Positions 1 to 8,314 of a DNA stretch of 40,078 bases are shown here, piece by piece. The stretch comes from Chlamydiota bacterium (GTDB taxonomy: Bacteria > Actinomycetota > Thermoleophilia > Solirubrobacterales > Solirubrobacteraceae). Location: NCBI GenBank assembly GCA_903970125.1, contig CAJCHW010000181.1, positions 1-40,078 of the forward strand, read 5' to 3'. The notes beneath the pieces are model-generated. The model was given only the letters and a program-made list of their open reading frames with translations, was not told where the DNA came from and made no database searches. The position numbers were made by a program, and so were the translations under genes. Position 1 is the first letter of the stretch; the number at the start of each line of letters is the position of its first letter.

Positions 1-290
1 CAGGGCTCTACCCTGGCGGTACCGTTGAAGCCACAGTCACGGTCAAAAACAAGGATGCCCAGCAGCCGGAGTATTTGACGAACCTCGTAACCAGCATCAA
101 GGAAACGGGAACGGTCGGCTGCGAAAAGTCTTGGTTCACAGTCACCTCGGGCGGTAGTCAGACGCCGAAGGTGGATATCGCAGCCGGCGAAACCAAGTCC
201 TACAAGGTGTCAGTGAGCATGACCGACACCACTGAAATCCAAAACGCCTGCAAGGGCGCAACGATCGTCCTGAAGGCGCAGGCCTCCTAG
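1..290 (+). CDS. C-terminal end of a secreted beta-rich protein (partial, runs off the left edge)
   Basis: The reading frame is open from the first bases (frame of position 3) and stops at 288-290, so only about 95 C-terminal residues are present. The visible part starts LYPGGTVEATVTV, is rich in alternating Thr/Val/Ser as in a beta-sandwich, and has two Cys contexts (TVGCEK and NACKGA). The same pattern closes the next gene (LYPG, then a GC, then GCRGA), so the two are probably paralogous modules that may each carry one disulfide. Function unknown; an extracellular location is inferred from the signal peptide of the related neighbour. A strong hairpin follows at 354-378. The actual start and N-terminal domains lie outside the window. 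Confidence 0.7.
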   Translation, partial: GLYPGGTVEATVTVKNKDAQQPEYLTNLVTSIKETGTVGCEKSWFTVTSGGSQTPKVDIAAGETKSYKVSVSMTDTTEIQNACKGATIVLKAQAS

Positions 291-353
291 CCACGGACTG
301 GATGGCTTCGCGCAGATTCACGCGTAAGGCCGCACGGTTTGCTTGAGGGTCTG

Positions 354-378
354 GGGTGGCGGCGATCAGCCGCCACCC
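354..378 (+). terminator. Strong hairpin after the first gene
   Basis: A perfect 10-bp inverted repeat, GGGTGGCGGC (354-363) and GCCGCCACCC (369-378), with a 5-base loop GATCA. It lies 64 bases after the stop of the partial gene and about 130 bases before the next start. No T-run follows, so it would be a non-canonical terminator or a transcript-stabilising stem. The rest of 291-510 shows no gene; a short GGGG...CCCC repeat near 394-409 is too weak to call. Confidence 0.45.
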
Positions 379-510
379 GCCGCCGCCGCTCCTTGGGGTT
401 TGATTTCCCCAGGGACCGGCGGGGGCGTTGGCCCTTGGGAGCATGTGCGACGCAGAGGGCGTGAGTAGCGGGGCAACCAGGCAGTCCTCACGACAACGCG
501 TGAAGTGCAA

Positions 511-1464
511 ATGCTTGCTCGCACGATCAGAAAAGCCCGCAGCAGCAGCGGCACTGCGTCACTGGCGGCGACGTGCACGCTCAGCCTGTGCGCCGGCGGC
601 GCCTACGCCGCCCGTGTTGCCAGCCACAGTGCACGTCCATCGCACATCAGCGTTCCTGCTCCCAGGATTGGTGCCAAGCCGGCAGCCAACACGGAGCAGA
701 CATCTGCACGCTTTACCTTTTCCGACCGCAAACGCAAGGTGATATTCGAATGCTCGCTGGACGGAGCCAGATTCTCAAAGTGCTCGTCGCCCGCGACATA
801 CGGCGTCGCACGGGTAACCGTCAAAAAACGCTGCACACGGCAGCGCACAACCTCTAAGCATCACACTGCCACGCGCTGCAAGCGCGTGGCCACAAAGAGC
901 GCCAGTCGTCCGCTTGCGCGCCGGAAGCACACGTTTCGGGTCAGGGCCACGGTCAAGCGCGGCAAGCCAGGGCGGCCAGCGTCCTACAGCTGGATGATCG
1001 TTGCTCCCTCGCCACCCGCACAGTCGCCGGCGCTCCCCGCCGGCGCTGGTGCGATCCCCGCCGGCACCGGCGCGATCCCTGCCGGGAACGCAGCGATCCC
1101 GGCGGGAACGCCAGAGGACTTCGACATCTCCGGTCAAGCCAGCGGCACGCTCTATCCGGGCGCCCCACCCCAGGCGCTTCCCTTGACGCTGTCAAATCCC
1201 AACCCAATGCCGCTCGTCGTCACTGGCCTGACCGTGTCAGCGGCCGGACCCCCCGGCTGTGCAAGCGCCGAAAACCTCGAGATCACCCAGTCTGATGTGT
1301 CGGCGGCGTCCCCGGTCATTCTGCCTGCCGACGGCTCTGTCTCGCTGCCTGCCCAGGGCGTCATCGCGCCGTCGGTACAGCTGCTTGACCTGGAATCGGT
1401 GGACCAGGATGGCTGCAGGGGGGCGGTGTTCGCGCTCACCTACACGGGAAGCGCGCACTCGTGA
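511..1464 (+). CDS. Secreted protein with CSLDG-type module, basic insertion and C-terminal LYPG module
   Basis: The protein has 317 residues from the ATG at 511; a GTG two codons earlier is in frame. The N-terminus (basic start, then Ala/Leu-rich to about residue 33, ending AYA-A) reads as a Sec signal peptide. Residues about 66-163 match the common actinobacterial extracellular module with FTFS, FECSLDGARFSKC and a closing ASYSW motif. Here it is interrupted at about 100-140 by a segment very rich in Arg, Lys and His with two extra Cys. Residues about 175-200 are a short repeat of the unit AIPAG. Residues about 205-317 repeat the LYPG...GC...GCRGA module seen in the upstream partial gene. 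The stop overlaps the GTG of the next gene by four bases (GTGA), indicating translational coupling. Exact role unknown; a surface or matrix protein is the likeliest reading. Confidence 0.75.
   Translation: MLARTIRKARSSSGTASLAATCTLSLCAGGAYAARVASHSARPSHISVPAPRIGAKPAANTEQTSARFTFSDRKRKVIFECSLDGARFSKCSSPATYGVARVTVKKRCTRQRTTSKHHTATRCKRVATKSASRPLARRKHTFRVRATVKRGKPGRPASYSWMIVAPSPPAQSPALPAGAGAIPAGTGAIPAGNAAIPAGTPEDFDISGQASGTLYPGAPPQALPLTLSNPNPMPLVVTGLTVSAAGPPGCASAENLEITQSDVSAASPVILPADGSVSLPAQGVIAPSVQLLDLESVDQDGCRGAVFALTYTGSAHS
1036..1110 (+). repeat. In-frame AIPAG peptide repeat
   Basis: Three AIPAG units, preceded by an ALPAG variant, occur at 5- to 7-residue spacing. They make a Pro/Gly/Ala linker between the CSLDG module and the LYPG module of the secreted protein. 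The codons vary between copies, so this is a protein-level repeat rather than a recent DNA duplication. Confidence 0.7.
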
Positions 1465-2948
1465 GAGACCACCGCGCCGCCGCCGCGGTGGTCATCGCCG
1501 CCAGCATGCTGGCGCTTGGGACCGTGGTTGGCGTGGCCCAGGGCTTCTGGAGCAGCGCCGGCGAAGGCAGCCCAGCTGCCGGCGTGGCCACATTTGCCGT
1601 TCCCACGATCACCAAGGCGACAGCGGGAGCGGGTACGGTCGAACTGGAATGGGTTTCCATTACCGCACCGGGCCCCGGGACGGTCGAATACTACGTCGTC
1701 GGTGAAGGCGGTAGCCCCGGTAGCGGCTGCCCGACCGCGAGTACTCCCTCCACGACCAAGAGCTGCACCGAGACCGGCGTCTCGATCGGCTCGCACAAGT
1801 ACACGGTCACGGCGGTGTGGCGGTCCTGGACCTCCCGCAGCGAAGAAAAAAGCGTGAGCGTCAGCTTTGGCGCGGTGACGCATCTCGTGCTCGAAGCCGC
1901 GAACCCCGAAATCAGCGCTGGCGGAACTGACGCCCTGACTGTGACCGCCAAGGACGCCGCCAACAACACGGTATTGACGTACACCGGATCGCACAGCCTG
2001 ACCTTCGAAGGTGCTTCTCCAGCGCCCAGCGGCGCAGCGCCCACGGTCTCAAGCGAAGCGGGCACAGCGACGGCCATGGGTAGCGCCACGCCGATAAAGT
2101 TCAGCGAAGGCAAGGCAACCGTGGAAGGTGCAAAGAACGGCCAGATGACGCTGTACAGCGTCGAAGAAGCACACATCAAGGTTAAGGACGCCACCGTCTC
2201 AAACGAAGGCAATCTGCTCGCGGTCAAGGTCAAGCCGGGCCCCTTCAAGAGCTTTCACGTAGTCCCCAGCAGCACAGAACCCGAAGCCGGCTCATCCTTT
2301 GAAGCCAAGCTCACCGCCTGGGATGAATGGCACAACGTGCTCACCAGCTACGCCCGCACCGCCGGCAAGAAGCTCGTCTACTCCGGCGCCGCGAGCTCGC
2401 CCAGCGGCACCGCGCCCGTCTACTCCGCCACGACCGAACCCACTTTCTCAAACGGCGAAGCGACCGTGGCGGGCTTCAAGTTCTACGACGCCGGCTCAAC
2501 GACCCTGAAGGTCGAAGAAGAAACGACAGCCAACAAGGGCGAAGCGACTGTGGTTGTCAAAGCTCCCGTCGCGGCCGCAGCAAAGCACTGGGCCTGGGCA
2601 CACGCAGAAGTGACCGGCGGCACGATCGGCTCCGCGACGTGCGTGTTCACATGTGAAGCCTCAAACGTGGGACCGTTCGACCGCTTCAAGGCGCACATTC
2701 GCGTCACCGACGAATGGGGCAATCCCGTGAGCAACCTGAGTGGTACCAACCGAGCCGAGGTGACCATGACCGGCGGCTTTGGGCTGCTTACCAACAACGG
2801 GGCGATCGCGATCCCGACCACCGGCCTGGCGGAATCCACCACGGTGTTTGAACTCGAGAGTCTGCTGTTTTTCGGCGAAGCCAATCTGCACGTTACGACT
2901 GAAGCCGGACTGGCGCTGACCGAAGCCACTGCCACCGTGGCCTTCTAG
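1461..2948 (+). CDS. Secreted protein with SipW/TasA-like N-terminus, FnIII-like domain and Ig-like repeats
   Basis: The protein has 495 residues, starting at a GTG that overlaps the previous stop. Residues 5-27 are a hydrophobic signal segment followed by GFWSSAGEGSPAAG and ATFAVPT. That resembles the 'YW...G.G.A...L' pattern of actinobacterial proteins with SipW-dependent-type signals. Residues about 50-135 form an FnIII-like domain (GTVELEW, YYV, a Cys pair, HKYTVTAVWRSW). Three filamin/invasin Ig-like repeats follow at roughly 137-258, 262-372 and 385-495; the signs are THLVLEA, ISAGG, VTAKDAANN, LTAWDEWHN and VTDEWGNPVS. No sortase motif or C-terminal membrane anchor is visible. It was probably made with the two preceding genes as an extracellular fibre or adhesin-like set; that role is inference. 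Confidence 0.75.
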   Translation: MRDHRAAAAVVIAASMLALGTVVGVAQGFWSSAGEGSPAAGVATFAVPTITKATAGAGTVELEWVSITAPGPGTVEYYVVGEGGSPGSGCPTASTPSTTKSCTETGVSIGSHKYTVTAVWRSWTSRSEEKSVSVSFGAVTHLVLEAANPEISAGGTDALTVTAKDAANNTVLTYTGSHSLTFEGASPAPSGAAPTVSSEAGTATAMGSATPIKFSEGKATVEGAKNGQMTLYSVEEAHIKVKDATVSNEGNLLAVKVKPGPFKSFHVVPSSTEPEAGSSFEAKLTAWDEWHNVLTSYARTAGKKLVYSGAASSPSGTAPVYSATTEPTFSNGEATVAGFKFYDAGSTTLKVEEETTANKGEATVVVKAPVAAAAKHWAWAHAEVTGGTIGSATCVFTCEASNVGPFDRFKAHIRVTDEWGNPVSNLSGTNRAEVTMTGGFGLLTNNGAIAIPTTGLAESTTVFELESLLFFGEANLHVTTEAGLALTEATATVAF

Positions 2949-3032
2949 CCCACAGCACGTCGGAGCGGGGCGGGGGTCTACTGGGCGTTGGTCCGCGTGG
3001 AGGGGCTGCTGGGGGCCGGTCCGCAGGCGTCG

Positions 3033-4145
3033 CTAAGGGGTGGTGCGCACCCGCTCGCGGTCGGCGCTCGCATCCGCCGAGCTGGGCTCGGCAGGAGGGT
3101 CGCGCCGCTCGACCTCCGCGCTCGGCCCGTACATGACGACACGGTTGCGGCCACCACTCTTAGCGTCGTAAAGCGCCATATCAGCGGCCTTGTAGAGGCT
3201 CTCGAAGCTCACCTCGTCGCCGCTTGCGACGCTGATGCCGACGGAGATGGTCACGTGCACGCCGCTCGTGTTGATCGCCTCCACCGACGCTCTGAGTCGC
3301 TCGGCGATGTCCTTGGCACGATGGCGACCCACGCCTGCGAGCACGACCAGAAACTCCTCGCCGCCGAGGCGGTAGATGAGCTCAAACGAGCGCAACTGCT
3401 TGCGCATCTCGTAGGCCACATCGCGTAGGACTGCGTCGCCGCGGTCGTGCCCGTAGACGTCGTTGATCTCCTTGAAGGAGTCGATATCGCACATCAGCAT
3501 GCTCACGGGACGCCGCGTCAGCCGCGCCTGCTGGGAGATCTCGCGAAAGCGCGGCAGCAGCGAGGCGCGGTTGAGCAGCTTGGTGAGGGGATCGAGCACG
3601 GCGGCATCCCGGTGTTGCAGCTCGGCCGCCTGGATCGCCCACACGATCGAGATCACGCTGATCAGCAGCACGAGCGTGGCGAGGACCGGTACGGGATGGT
3701 TGGCAGTGGCCGTGGGGTGCGCGCCAAAAGTGGCCGCGAGGATCACGCAGACGGTCAAGAGCACGGCCACGATCACGACCTGCGGGCGGAACCGCGCAGC
3801 GGTCATGCACGCTGGCAGGACCAGCAGGTAAAGCGCCGGGCTCCTGGCGCCGGCCCCCAGCGCCACGGCCAGCGCCAACACCGCGATCGTCACCAGGATC
3901 GCGGCGGCGCTCATGCGCTCGGGACGTCGCATGCGCTTGATCGTCAGGTCCACGAACAAGAACGTGAGCGCGACGGGGGCCAAAAAAGCCGGCCATGACC
4001 AGCCCTGCCATGGCACGGCCGCAAACACGCCCACACTGATCGCCCCCAGGCTGACCCAACGCAGCGTACGCACCCGCTCGTTGGCATCGACCACGCGCGC
4101 GCGGTCGAGCTCAGTCGGGCACAGCCACGACCCGCGCCGTCTCAT
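3033..4145 (-). CDS. Membrane-bound diguanylate cyclase (GGDEF domain)
   Basis: The protein has 370 residues, starting at the ATG complementary to 4143-4145, which has a GGGAGA ribosome site 9 nt upstream; a longer in-frame start at 4250 lacks this. About six hydrophobic segments fill residues 30-180 (for example LRWVSLGAISVGVFAAV and VLATLVLLISVISIVWAIQ). A short linker leads to DPLTKLLNRASL and the GGDEF domain. The signature is GGEEF at 261-265, a catalytically acceptable variant, so cyclic di-GMP synthesis from two GTP is likely. The inhibitory I-site position reads RSFE instead of RxxD, so product inhibition may be weakened. The gene is divergent from acnA, and the shared region holds an inverted repeat at 4213-4237. 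The membrane sensor type is not recognised. Confidence 0.9.
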   Translation of the reverse strand: MRRRGSWLCPTELDRARVVDANERVRTLRWVSLGAISVGVFAAVPWQGWSWPAFLAPVALTFLFVDLTIKRMRRPERMSAAAILVTIAVLALAVALGAGARSPALYLLVLPACMTAARFRPQVVIVAVLLTVCVILAATFGAHPTATANHPVPVLATLVLLISVISIVWAIQAAELQHRDAAVLDPLTKLLNRASLLPRFREISQQARLTRRPVSMLMCDIDSFKEINDVYGHDRGDAVLRDVAYEMRKQLRSFELIYRLGGEEFLVVLAGVGRHRAKDIAERLRASVEAINTSGVHVTISVGISVASGDEVSFESLYKAADMALYDAKSGGRNRVVMYGPSAEVERRDPPAEPSSADASADRERVRTTP

Positions 4146-4212
4146 GGACGCCCATCTCCCTGTTGTTGAAGTTGTCGCAGCAGTGATTGCGTCGACCTGA
4201 CGGTTTGGGGGC

Positions 4213-4237
4213 TTGACGTCGCACTGGAGTACGTCAA
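4213..4237. promoter_or_regulatory. Inverted repeat between the GGDEF gene and acnA
   Basis: TTGACGT (4213-4219) and ACGTCAA (4231-4237) are perfect 7-bp inverted half-sites separated by 11 bases, centre to centre 18 bp. The spacing suits a dimeric regulator contacting one DNA face. A smaller hairpin, CTGGGT/ACCCAG (4251-4267), lies closer to acnA. Aconitase repressors are known in actinobacteria (the TetR-type AcnR of Corynebacterium), but this site does not clearly match that operator. Confidence 0.35.
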
Positions 4238-4329
4238 CGCATCGGCGCACCTGGGTCCGTTACCCAGCCCGGCTCTGCGAGACTTACGCGCAGGGCCAAA
4301 ACGCAGACCACACGTATCTGGAGGCGTCC

Positions 4330-7254
4330 ATGTCGCAGAACAGCTTTGGTGCAAGGGGCACGTTGGGGGTCGGTGGGCGCGAATACGAGATCTTCCGCCT
4401 GGCGGCGGTAGGCGAGCGCTTCGACGTCGCCCATCTACCGTACTCGCTAAAAGTTCTCTTAGAGAACTTACTACGGCACGAGGGGTCCGGGACAGTCTCC
4501 GCCGACGACATCGAGGCGCTGGCGGGCTGGTCGCCCACAGCGACTCCCAGCCGCGAGATCGCCTTTGCGCCCGCGCGCGTGCTGATGCAGGACTTCACGG
4601 GGGTGCCCGCGATCGTCGATCTCGCCGCGATGCGCGACGCCATGACCGAGATGGGCGGGCCGGCGGACACAATCAACCCCTTGGTGCCCGTCGAGCTCGT
4701 GATCGACCACTCCGTGCAGGTGGACGCGTTTGGCACCCATGACGCGTTTGCAATCAATGCCGACCGCGAGTTTGAGCGCAATGGCGAGCGCTACGGCTTT
4801 CTTCGCTGGGCCCAGGAGGGGTTTGGCAACCTGGCTGTGGTCCCGCCCGACACGGGCATCTGCCATCAGGTCAACCTCGAGTACCTCGCCCGCGTCGTCT
4901 TCGGCGCAGAGTCCGCCGCCGCGTCATCGGGACCAGTGCAGGCGTACCCCGATACGCTCGTCGGCACCGATTCGCACACGACCATGGTCAACGGCCTTGG
5001 CGTACTGGGCTGGGGAGTCGGTGGCATCGAGGCCGAGGCCGCAATGCTCGGCCAGCCGATCTCGATGTTGATCCCGCAGGTGCTCGGCTTCAGGCTGCAC
5101 GGCAAGCTGCGCGCGGGAGCAACAGCGACCGACCTCGTGCTGACGGTCACCGAGATGCTGCGCGAGCGTGGCGTGGTGGGCAAGTTCGTGGAGTTCTTCG
5201 GCGCCGGCCTGGCAGGGCTGCCGATCACCGACCGCGCGACCATCGGCAACATGTCGCCGGAGTTCGGCTCCACCTGCGCGATCTTCCCCATCGACGCAGA
5301 GACAGTGCGCTACCTGCAGTTCACCGGCCGCCCTCAGGAGCGCATTGACCTCGTCGAGGCATACGCCCGCGAGCAAGGGCTCTGGCACGACGAGAGCTCG
5401 CCCGAACCGGCGTTCTCCGACACGATCGAGCTTGACCTCGACGCCGTGGTGCCGAGCCTCGCAGGGCCCAAGCGCCCCCAGGACAGGGTCGCACTGAGCG
5501 ACTCCCGCAAGGCCTTCCGGCGCGCGCTGGCGGACTACGCCGACGGCGTCGAGGCGCTCTACAACGGCCACGATGAGGCCGAGGCGGAGTCCTACCCGGC
5601 CTCGGACCCGCCCGCCGACAGTGCCCCCGGCCACGACTCCCCAGCGCGCATGCACGCGCGCTGGGGCGGGCATGTCGCCGAGCAGGGCGAGCATGCCGCC
5701 GCGCCGATGACCAAAACGGGGCCAACGGTCACCCTCGGCGGTGAGAGCTTCCAGCTCGCTCATGGTGACGTCGTGATCGCCGCGATCACGAGCTGCACGA
5801 ACACCTCGAACCCGTCGGTGATGGTCGCTGCAGGACTGCTCGCACGCAAGGCCGCCGAACGGGGGCTGCGCCGCAAGCCGTGGGTGAAGACCTCGCTTGC
5901 GCCCGGGTCGCGGGTCGTCAGCGACTATCTCGACCGGGCCGGGCTGACCGCGCCTCTGGAAACGCTGGGCTTCAACCTGGTCGGATACGGCTGCACCACG
6001 TGCATCGGCAACTCTGGTCCACTGCAGCCGGAGATCTCGGCTGCGGTAGCCGAACAGGACCTCGCAGTGGTCTCGGTGCTCTCCGGCAACCGCAACTTCG
6101 AGGGACGCATCAACCCGGATGTGAAGATGAACTACCTGGCTTCGCCCCCGCTGTGCGTCGCGTACGCGCTGGCGGGGACCATGGACATCGACCTGACCAC
6201 TGAGCCTCTGGGTGCCGACGCAGACGGCCGCGAGGTCTATCTGCGCGACATCTGGCCCAGCGAGCACGAGGTCGCCGATGCGATCGCCGGTGCGATCCAG
6301 TCAGACATGTTCCGTGCGAGCTACGCCGAGGTCTTCAATGGAGACAAGCGCTGGCAGGCGCTCGCTTCGGCCGAATCGGGCTCAGCCAGCGGTGCCGGCG
6401 CCATTGAGCATCCAGTGGGCGCGGGCGCGCTCTTTGCCTGGGACGAGAGCTCCACCTATGTTCGGCTCCCTCCGTTTTTCACGGGCATGCCGCATGCACC
6501 CGGCGAGGTCTCCGATGTGGCCGGCGCGCGCGTGCTTGCAGTGCTCGGCGACAGCGTCACCACCGACCACATCTCGCCCGCCGGCTCGATCAAGCGCGAC
6601 AGCCCCGCCGGCGCGTACCTGTTGCAGCAGGGCATCGGAGCGCAGGACTTCAACTCCTACGGCTCGCGCAGGGGCAATCACGAGGTGATGATGCGCGGGA
6701 CCTTCGCCAACATCCGCTTGCGCAATCTCATCGGTGGCGGCCCGGCTTTGGGTGAGGGCGGGCTCACGCGCTACTTCGACGACGGAGCAGCCCTGCAGAT
6801 GCCGATCTATGACGCAGCGATGCGCTACATCGACAAGGGCACGCCGCTGGTGGTATTCGCGGGCCGCGAGTACGGCTCGGGCTCCTCGCGCGACTGGGCC
6901 GCCAAGGGCACAAGCCTGCTTGGCGTCAGAGCGGTGATGGCCCAAAGCTTTGAGCGCATCCACCGCTCAAATCTGGTCGGCATGGGCGTGTTACCGCTGC
7001 AGTTCGCAGACGCAGACAGCGCGCAGTCGCTGGGGCTGACCGGTGAGGAGGTGGTCTCGGTCACCGGTATGGCTCAAGCGATGGCGCACGGCGGCTCGCC
7101 GCCCCGCACCGTGCACGTGACCGCTGACCGCGCCGATGGAACGGCGCCGATCGAGTTTGACTGCGTCGTGCGCATCGACACGCCTCGCGAGGCCGAGTAC
7201 TTCCGCCACGGCGGCATTCTGCAGTACGTGATCCGCCAGCTTTTGGCCGCTTGA
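4330..7254 (+). CDS. acnA: Aconitate hydratase AcnA
   Basis: The enzyme interconverts citrate and isocitrate in the TCA cycle using a [4Fe-4S] cluster. It has 974 residues from the ATG at 4330, chosen because GGAGG (4320-4324) lies 5 nt upstream; the frame stays open further upstream without a better start. The cluster ligands are visible as Cys489 (SCTNTSNP) and Cys555/Cys558 ([12 protein letters not shown]). Other signatures are [48 protein letters not shown] and the swivel-domain [16 protein letters not shown]. Between about 410 and 470 there is an acidic, low-complexity linker that makes it longer than the usual 890-930 residues. It is monocistronic by position; citrate synthase and 2-oxoglutarate dehydrogenase are elsewhere in the same window. 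Confidence 0.97.
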   Translation: MSQNSFGARGTLGVGGREYEIFRLAAVGERFDVAHLPYSLKVLLENLLRHEGSGTVSADDIEALAGWSPTATPSREIAFAPARVLMQDFTGVPAIVDLAAMRDAMTEMGGPADTINPLVPVELVIDHSVQVDAFGTHDAFAINADREFERNGERYGFLRWAQEGFGNLAVVPPDTGICHQVNLEYLARVVFGAESAAASSGPVQAYPDTLVGTDSHTTMVNGLGVLGWGVGGIEAEAAMLGQPISMLIPQVLGFRLHGKLRAGATATDLVLTVTEMLRERGVVGKFVEFFGAGLAGLPITDRATIGNMSPEFGSTCAIFPIDAETVRYLQFTGRPQERIDLVEAYAREQGLWHDESSPEPAFSDTIELDLDAVVPSLAGPKRPQDRVALSDSRKAFRRALADYADGVEALYNGHDEAEAESYPASDPPADSAPGHDSPARMHARWGGHVAEQGEHAAAPMTKTGPTVTLGGESFQLAHGDVVIAAITSCTNTSNPSVMVAAGLLARKAAERGLRRKPWVKTSLAPGSRVVSDYLDRAGLTAPLETLGFNLVGYGCTTCIGNSGPLQPEISAAVAEQDLAVVSVLSGNRNFEGRINPDVKMNYLASPPLCVAYALAGTMDIDLTTEPLGADADGREVYLRDIWPSEHEVADAIAGAIQSDMFRASYAEVFNGDKRWQALASAESGSASGAGAIEHPVGAGALFAWDESSTYVRLPPFFTGMPHAPGEVSDVAGARVLAVLGDSVTTDHISPAGSIKRDSPAGAYLLQQGIGAQDFNSYGSRRGNHEVMMRGTFANIRLRNLIGGGPALGEGGLTRYFDDGAALQMPIYDAAMRYIDKGTPLVVFAGREYGSGSSRDWAAKGTSLLGVRAVMAQSFERIHRSNLVGMGVLPLQFADADSAQSLGLTGEEVVSVTGMAQAMAHGGSPPRTVHVTADRADGTAPIEFDCVVRIDTPREAEYFRHGGILQYVIRQLLAA

Positions 7255-7349
7255 GCGCTGTGCGCTGACGTGCTCTGCGAGCGTGGCCGCCCGCCGCTGC
7301 CGCGATCGACCATGCGTGGGCTGCGGTTGGCTTTGGCCTCAGTACCCGG

Positions 7350-7355
7350 TAACGT
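7350..7355 (+). promoter_or_regulatory. -10-like box of the J-domain protein gene
   Basis: TAACGT ends 9 nt before the ATG at 7365, with no ribosome site between. This is compatible with a leaderless or near-leaderless transcript. Confidence 0.4.
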
Positions 7356-7364
7356 GGCTTGACC

Positions 7365-8237
7365 ATGTCGGTGGGAGTACTCGACATCCAGCAGCAGCTG
7401 CTTCTGCTCGAGCTGGAGCCACCATTTGACAAGCGCGCAGTGCAACTTGCGCGGCGCAGGATGGCCAAGCACTGGCACCCGGACGTGGCGCCGCCGGGCA
7501 AGCGCTTTGCCCACGAGCGCCATCTGAAGGCGGTCAACGAGGCCGCCGACCTGCTCGAGCGGCTGGCCGAGACCTCGCGCGGAGGTCGCGTCTCAGCGCA
7601 AGCGGTCAAAGCGAGCGCCACCGCGGCACGTAAGGCCCGCGCCGAGGCCGGCAGGCGCGCGTATGAGGCCGAGCAGCGCGCCCGCAAGAACGCCGCCGAG
7701 CGCAAGCAGCACGACCCCTTCGGCAGCCGCGTGCCCGACCATTCCGTGGTGCACCGCTATGCGCGCTGCATGTCCTACCCGGAGTGGGGCGTGGGCACGG
7801 TCACAGGGATCTACTTCACCGGCGCCGGCCAGGCCGTGCAGCAGTGGGCGCGGGTCTCCTTTGCCCACGGCGTGCGCACAGTGCCCGCAGGGAGCATGCA
7901 CTTCGTGGACTTCTCCACCGCCGACCTCGCCGCCGAGCGCGCCGAGCGCTTCCTGACGGCGGCCAAGCACGCGATGTCCGAAGGCAACTTTGCCCTTGCC
8001 GCTCGGCGCCTTGTCTACGCCCGTGACGCGGAGCCGACCAACGTCGCGGTGCTGCGCTTGATGACCATGGCCTTCTGGCGCGCCGGCAATCTTGAGGCGG
8101 CCGCGCGATCGGCGCGCGAATGGGCCCGCGCGGACACCAGCGGAGTCGGTGCTCACCGCTTCGCCGCGCGCATCTACAAGAAGATGGGTGCAACCGATCT
8201 GGCGGTCGAAGCGATGGCGCGCGCGGCGGCCGCGTGA
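7365..8237 (+). CDS. J-domain-like protein with Tudor-like and helical-repeat C-terminal regions
   Basis: The protein has 290 residues. The N-terminal 60 residues resemble a J domain: a helix, then KHWHPD with the HPD tripeptide at 38-40, the element that stimulates DnaK ATPase. A charged Ala/Arg/Glu helix (about 75-115) follows. Residues about 125-180 (VVHRYARCMSYPEWGVGTVTG, ARVSFAHGVRTV) look like the small beta-barrel found in DUF3553/UvrD-tail domains. The C-terminal 100 residues form helical pairs like TPR repeats (AERFLTAAKHAMSEGNFALAARRL, LRLMTMAFWRAGNLEAAARSA). The ATG at 7365 is preferred over a TTG two codons upstream. A specialised co-chaperone or scaffold is plausible, but no specific function can be named. 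Confidence 0.7.
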   Translation: MSVGVLDIQQQLLLLELEPPFDKRAVQLARRRMAKHWHPDVAPPGKRFAHERHLKAVNEAADLLERLAETSRGGRVSAQAVKASATAARKARAEAGRRAYEAEQRARKNAAERKQHDPFGSRVPDHSVVHRYARCMSYPEWGVGTVTGIYFTGAGQAVQQWARVSFAHGVRTVPAGSMHFVDFSTADLAAERAERFLTAAKHAMSEGNFALAARRLVYARDAEPTNVAVLRLMTMAFWRAGNLEAAARSAREWARADTSGVGAHRFAARIYKKMGATDLAVEAMARAAAA

Positions 8238-8314
8238 TCGGCCTCTGACAACAGCACGGAGCAAGCGCCCTGAACGTCCCGCCTGGCAACGCCGAATACG
8301 CCGACGCACGCGCA

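Noticed and set aside
1036-1110. Possible CRISPR-like or DNA tandem repeat
   Set aside because: Repeats are short, in frame, codon-diverged and encode AIPAG peptides; there are no spacers.
4251-4267. Iron-responsive element or riboswitch upstream of aconitase
   Set aside because: The stem is only 6 bp with no conserved IRE loop or riboswitch core; bacterial aconitase control of this type is not supported by the sequence.
4213-4329. N-terminal extension of aconitase from a GTG/ATG at 4213
   Set aside because: The 39 extra residues resemble no aconitase and cover the divergent regulatory region; GGAGG is placed for ATG 4330.
4924-6267. 447-codon open frame on the - strand
   Set aside because: It lies entirely antisense to acnA, and its composition (His/Arg/Gly-rich, no motif) is typical of a shadow frame.
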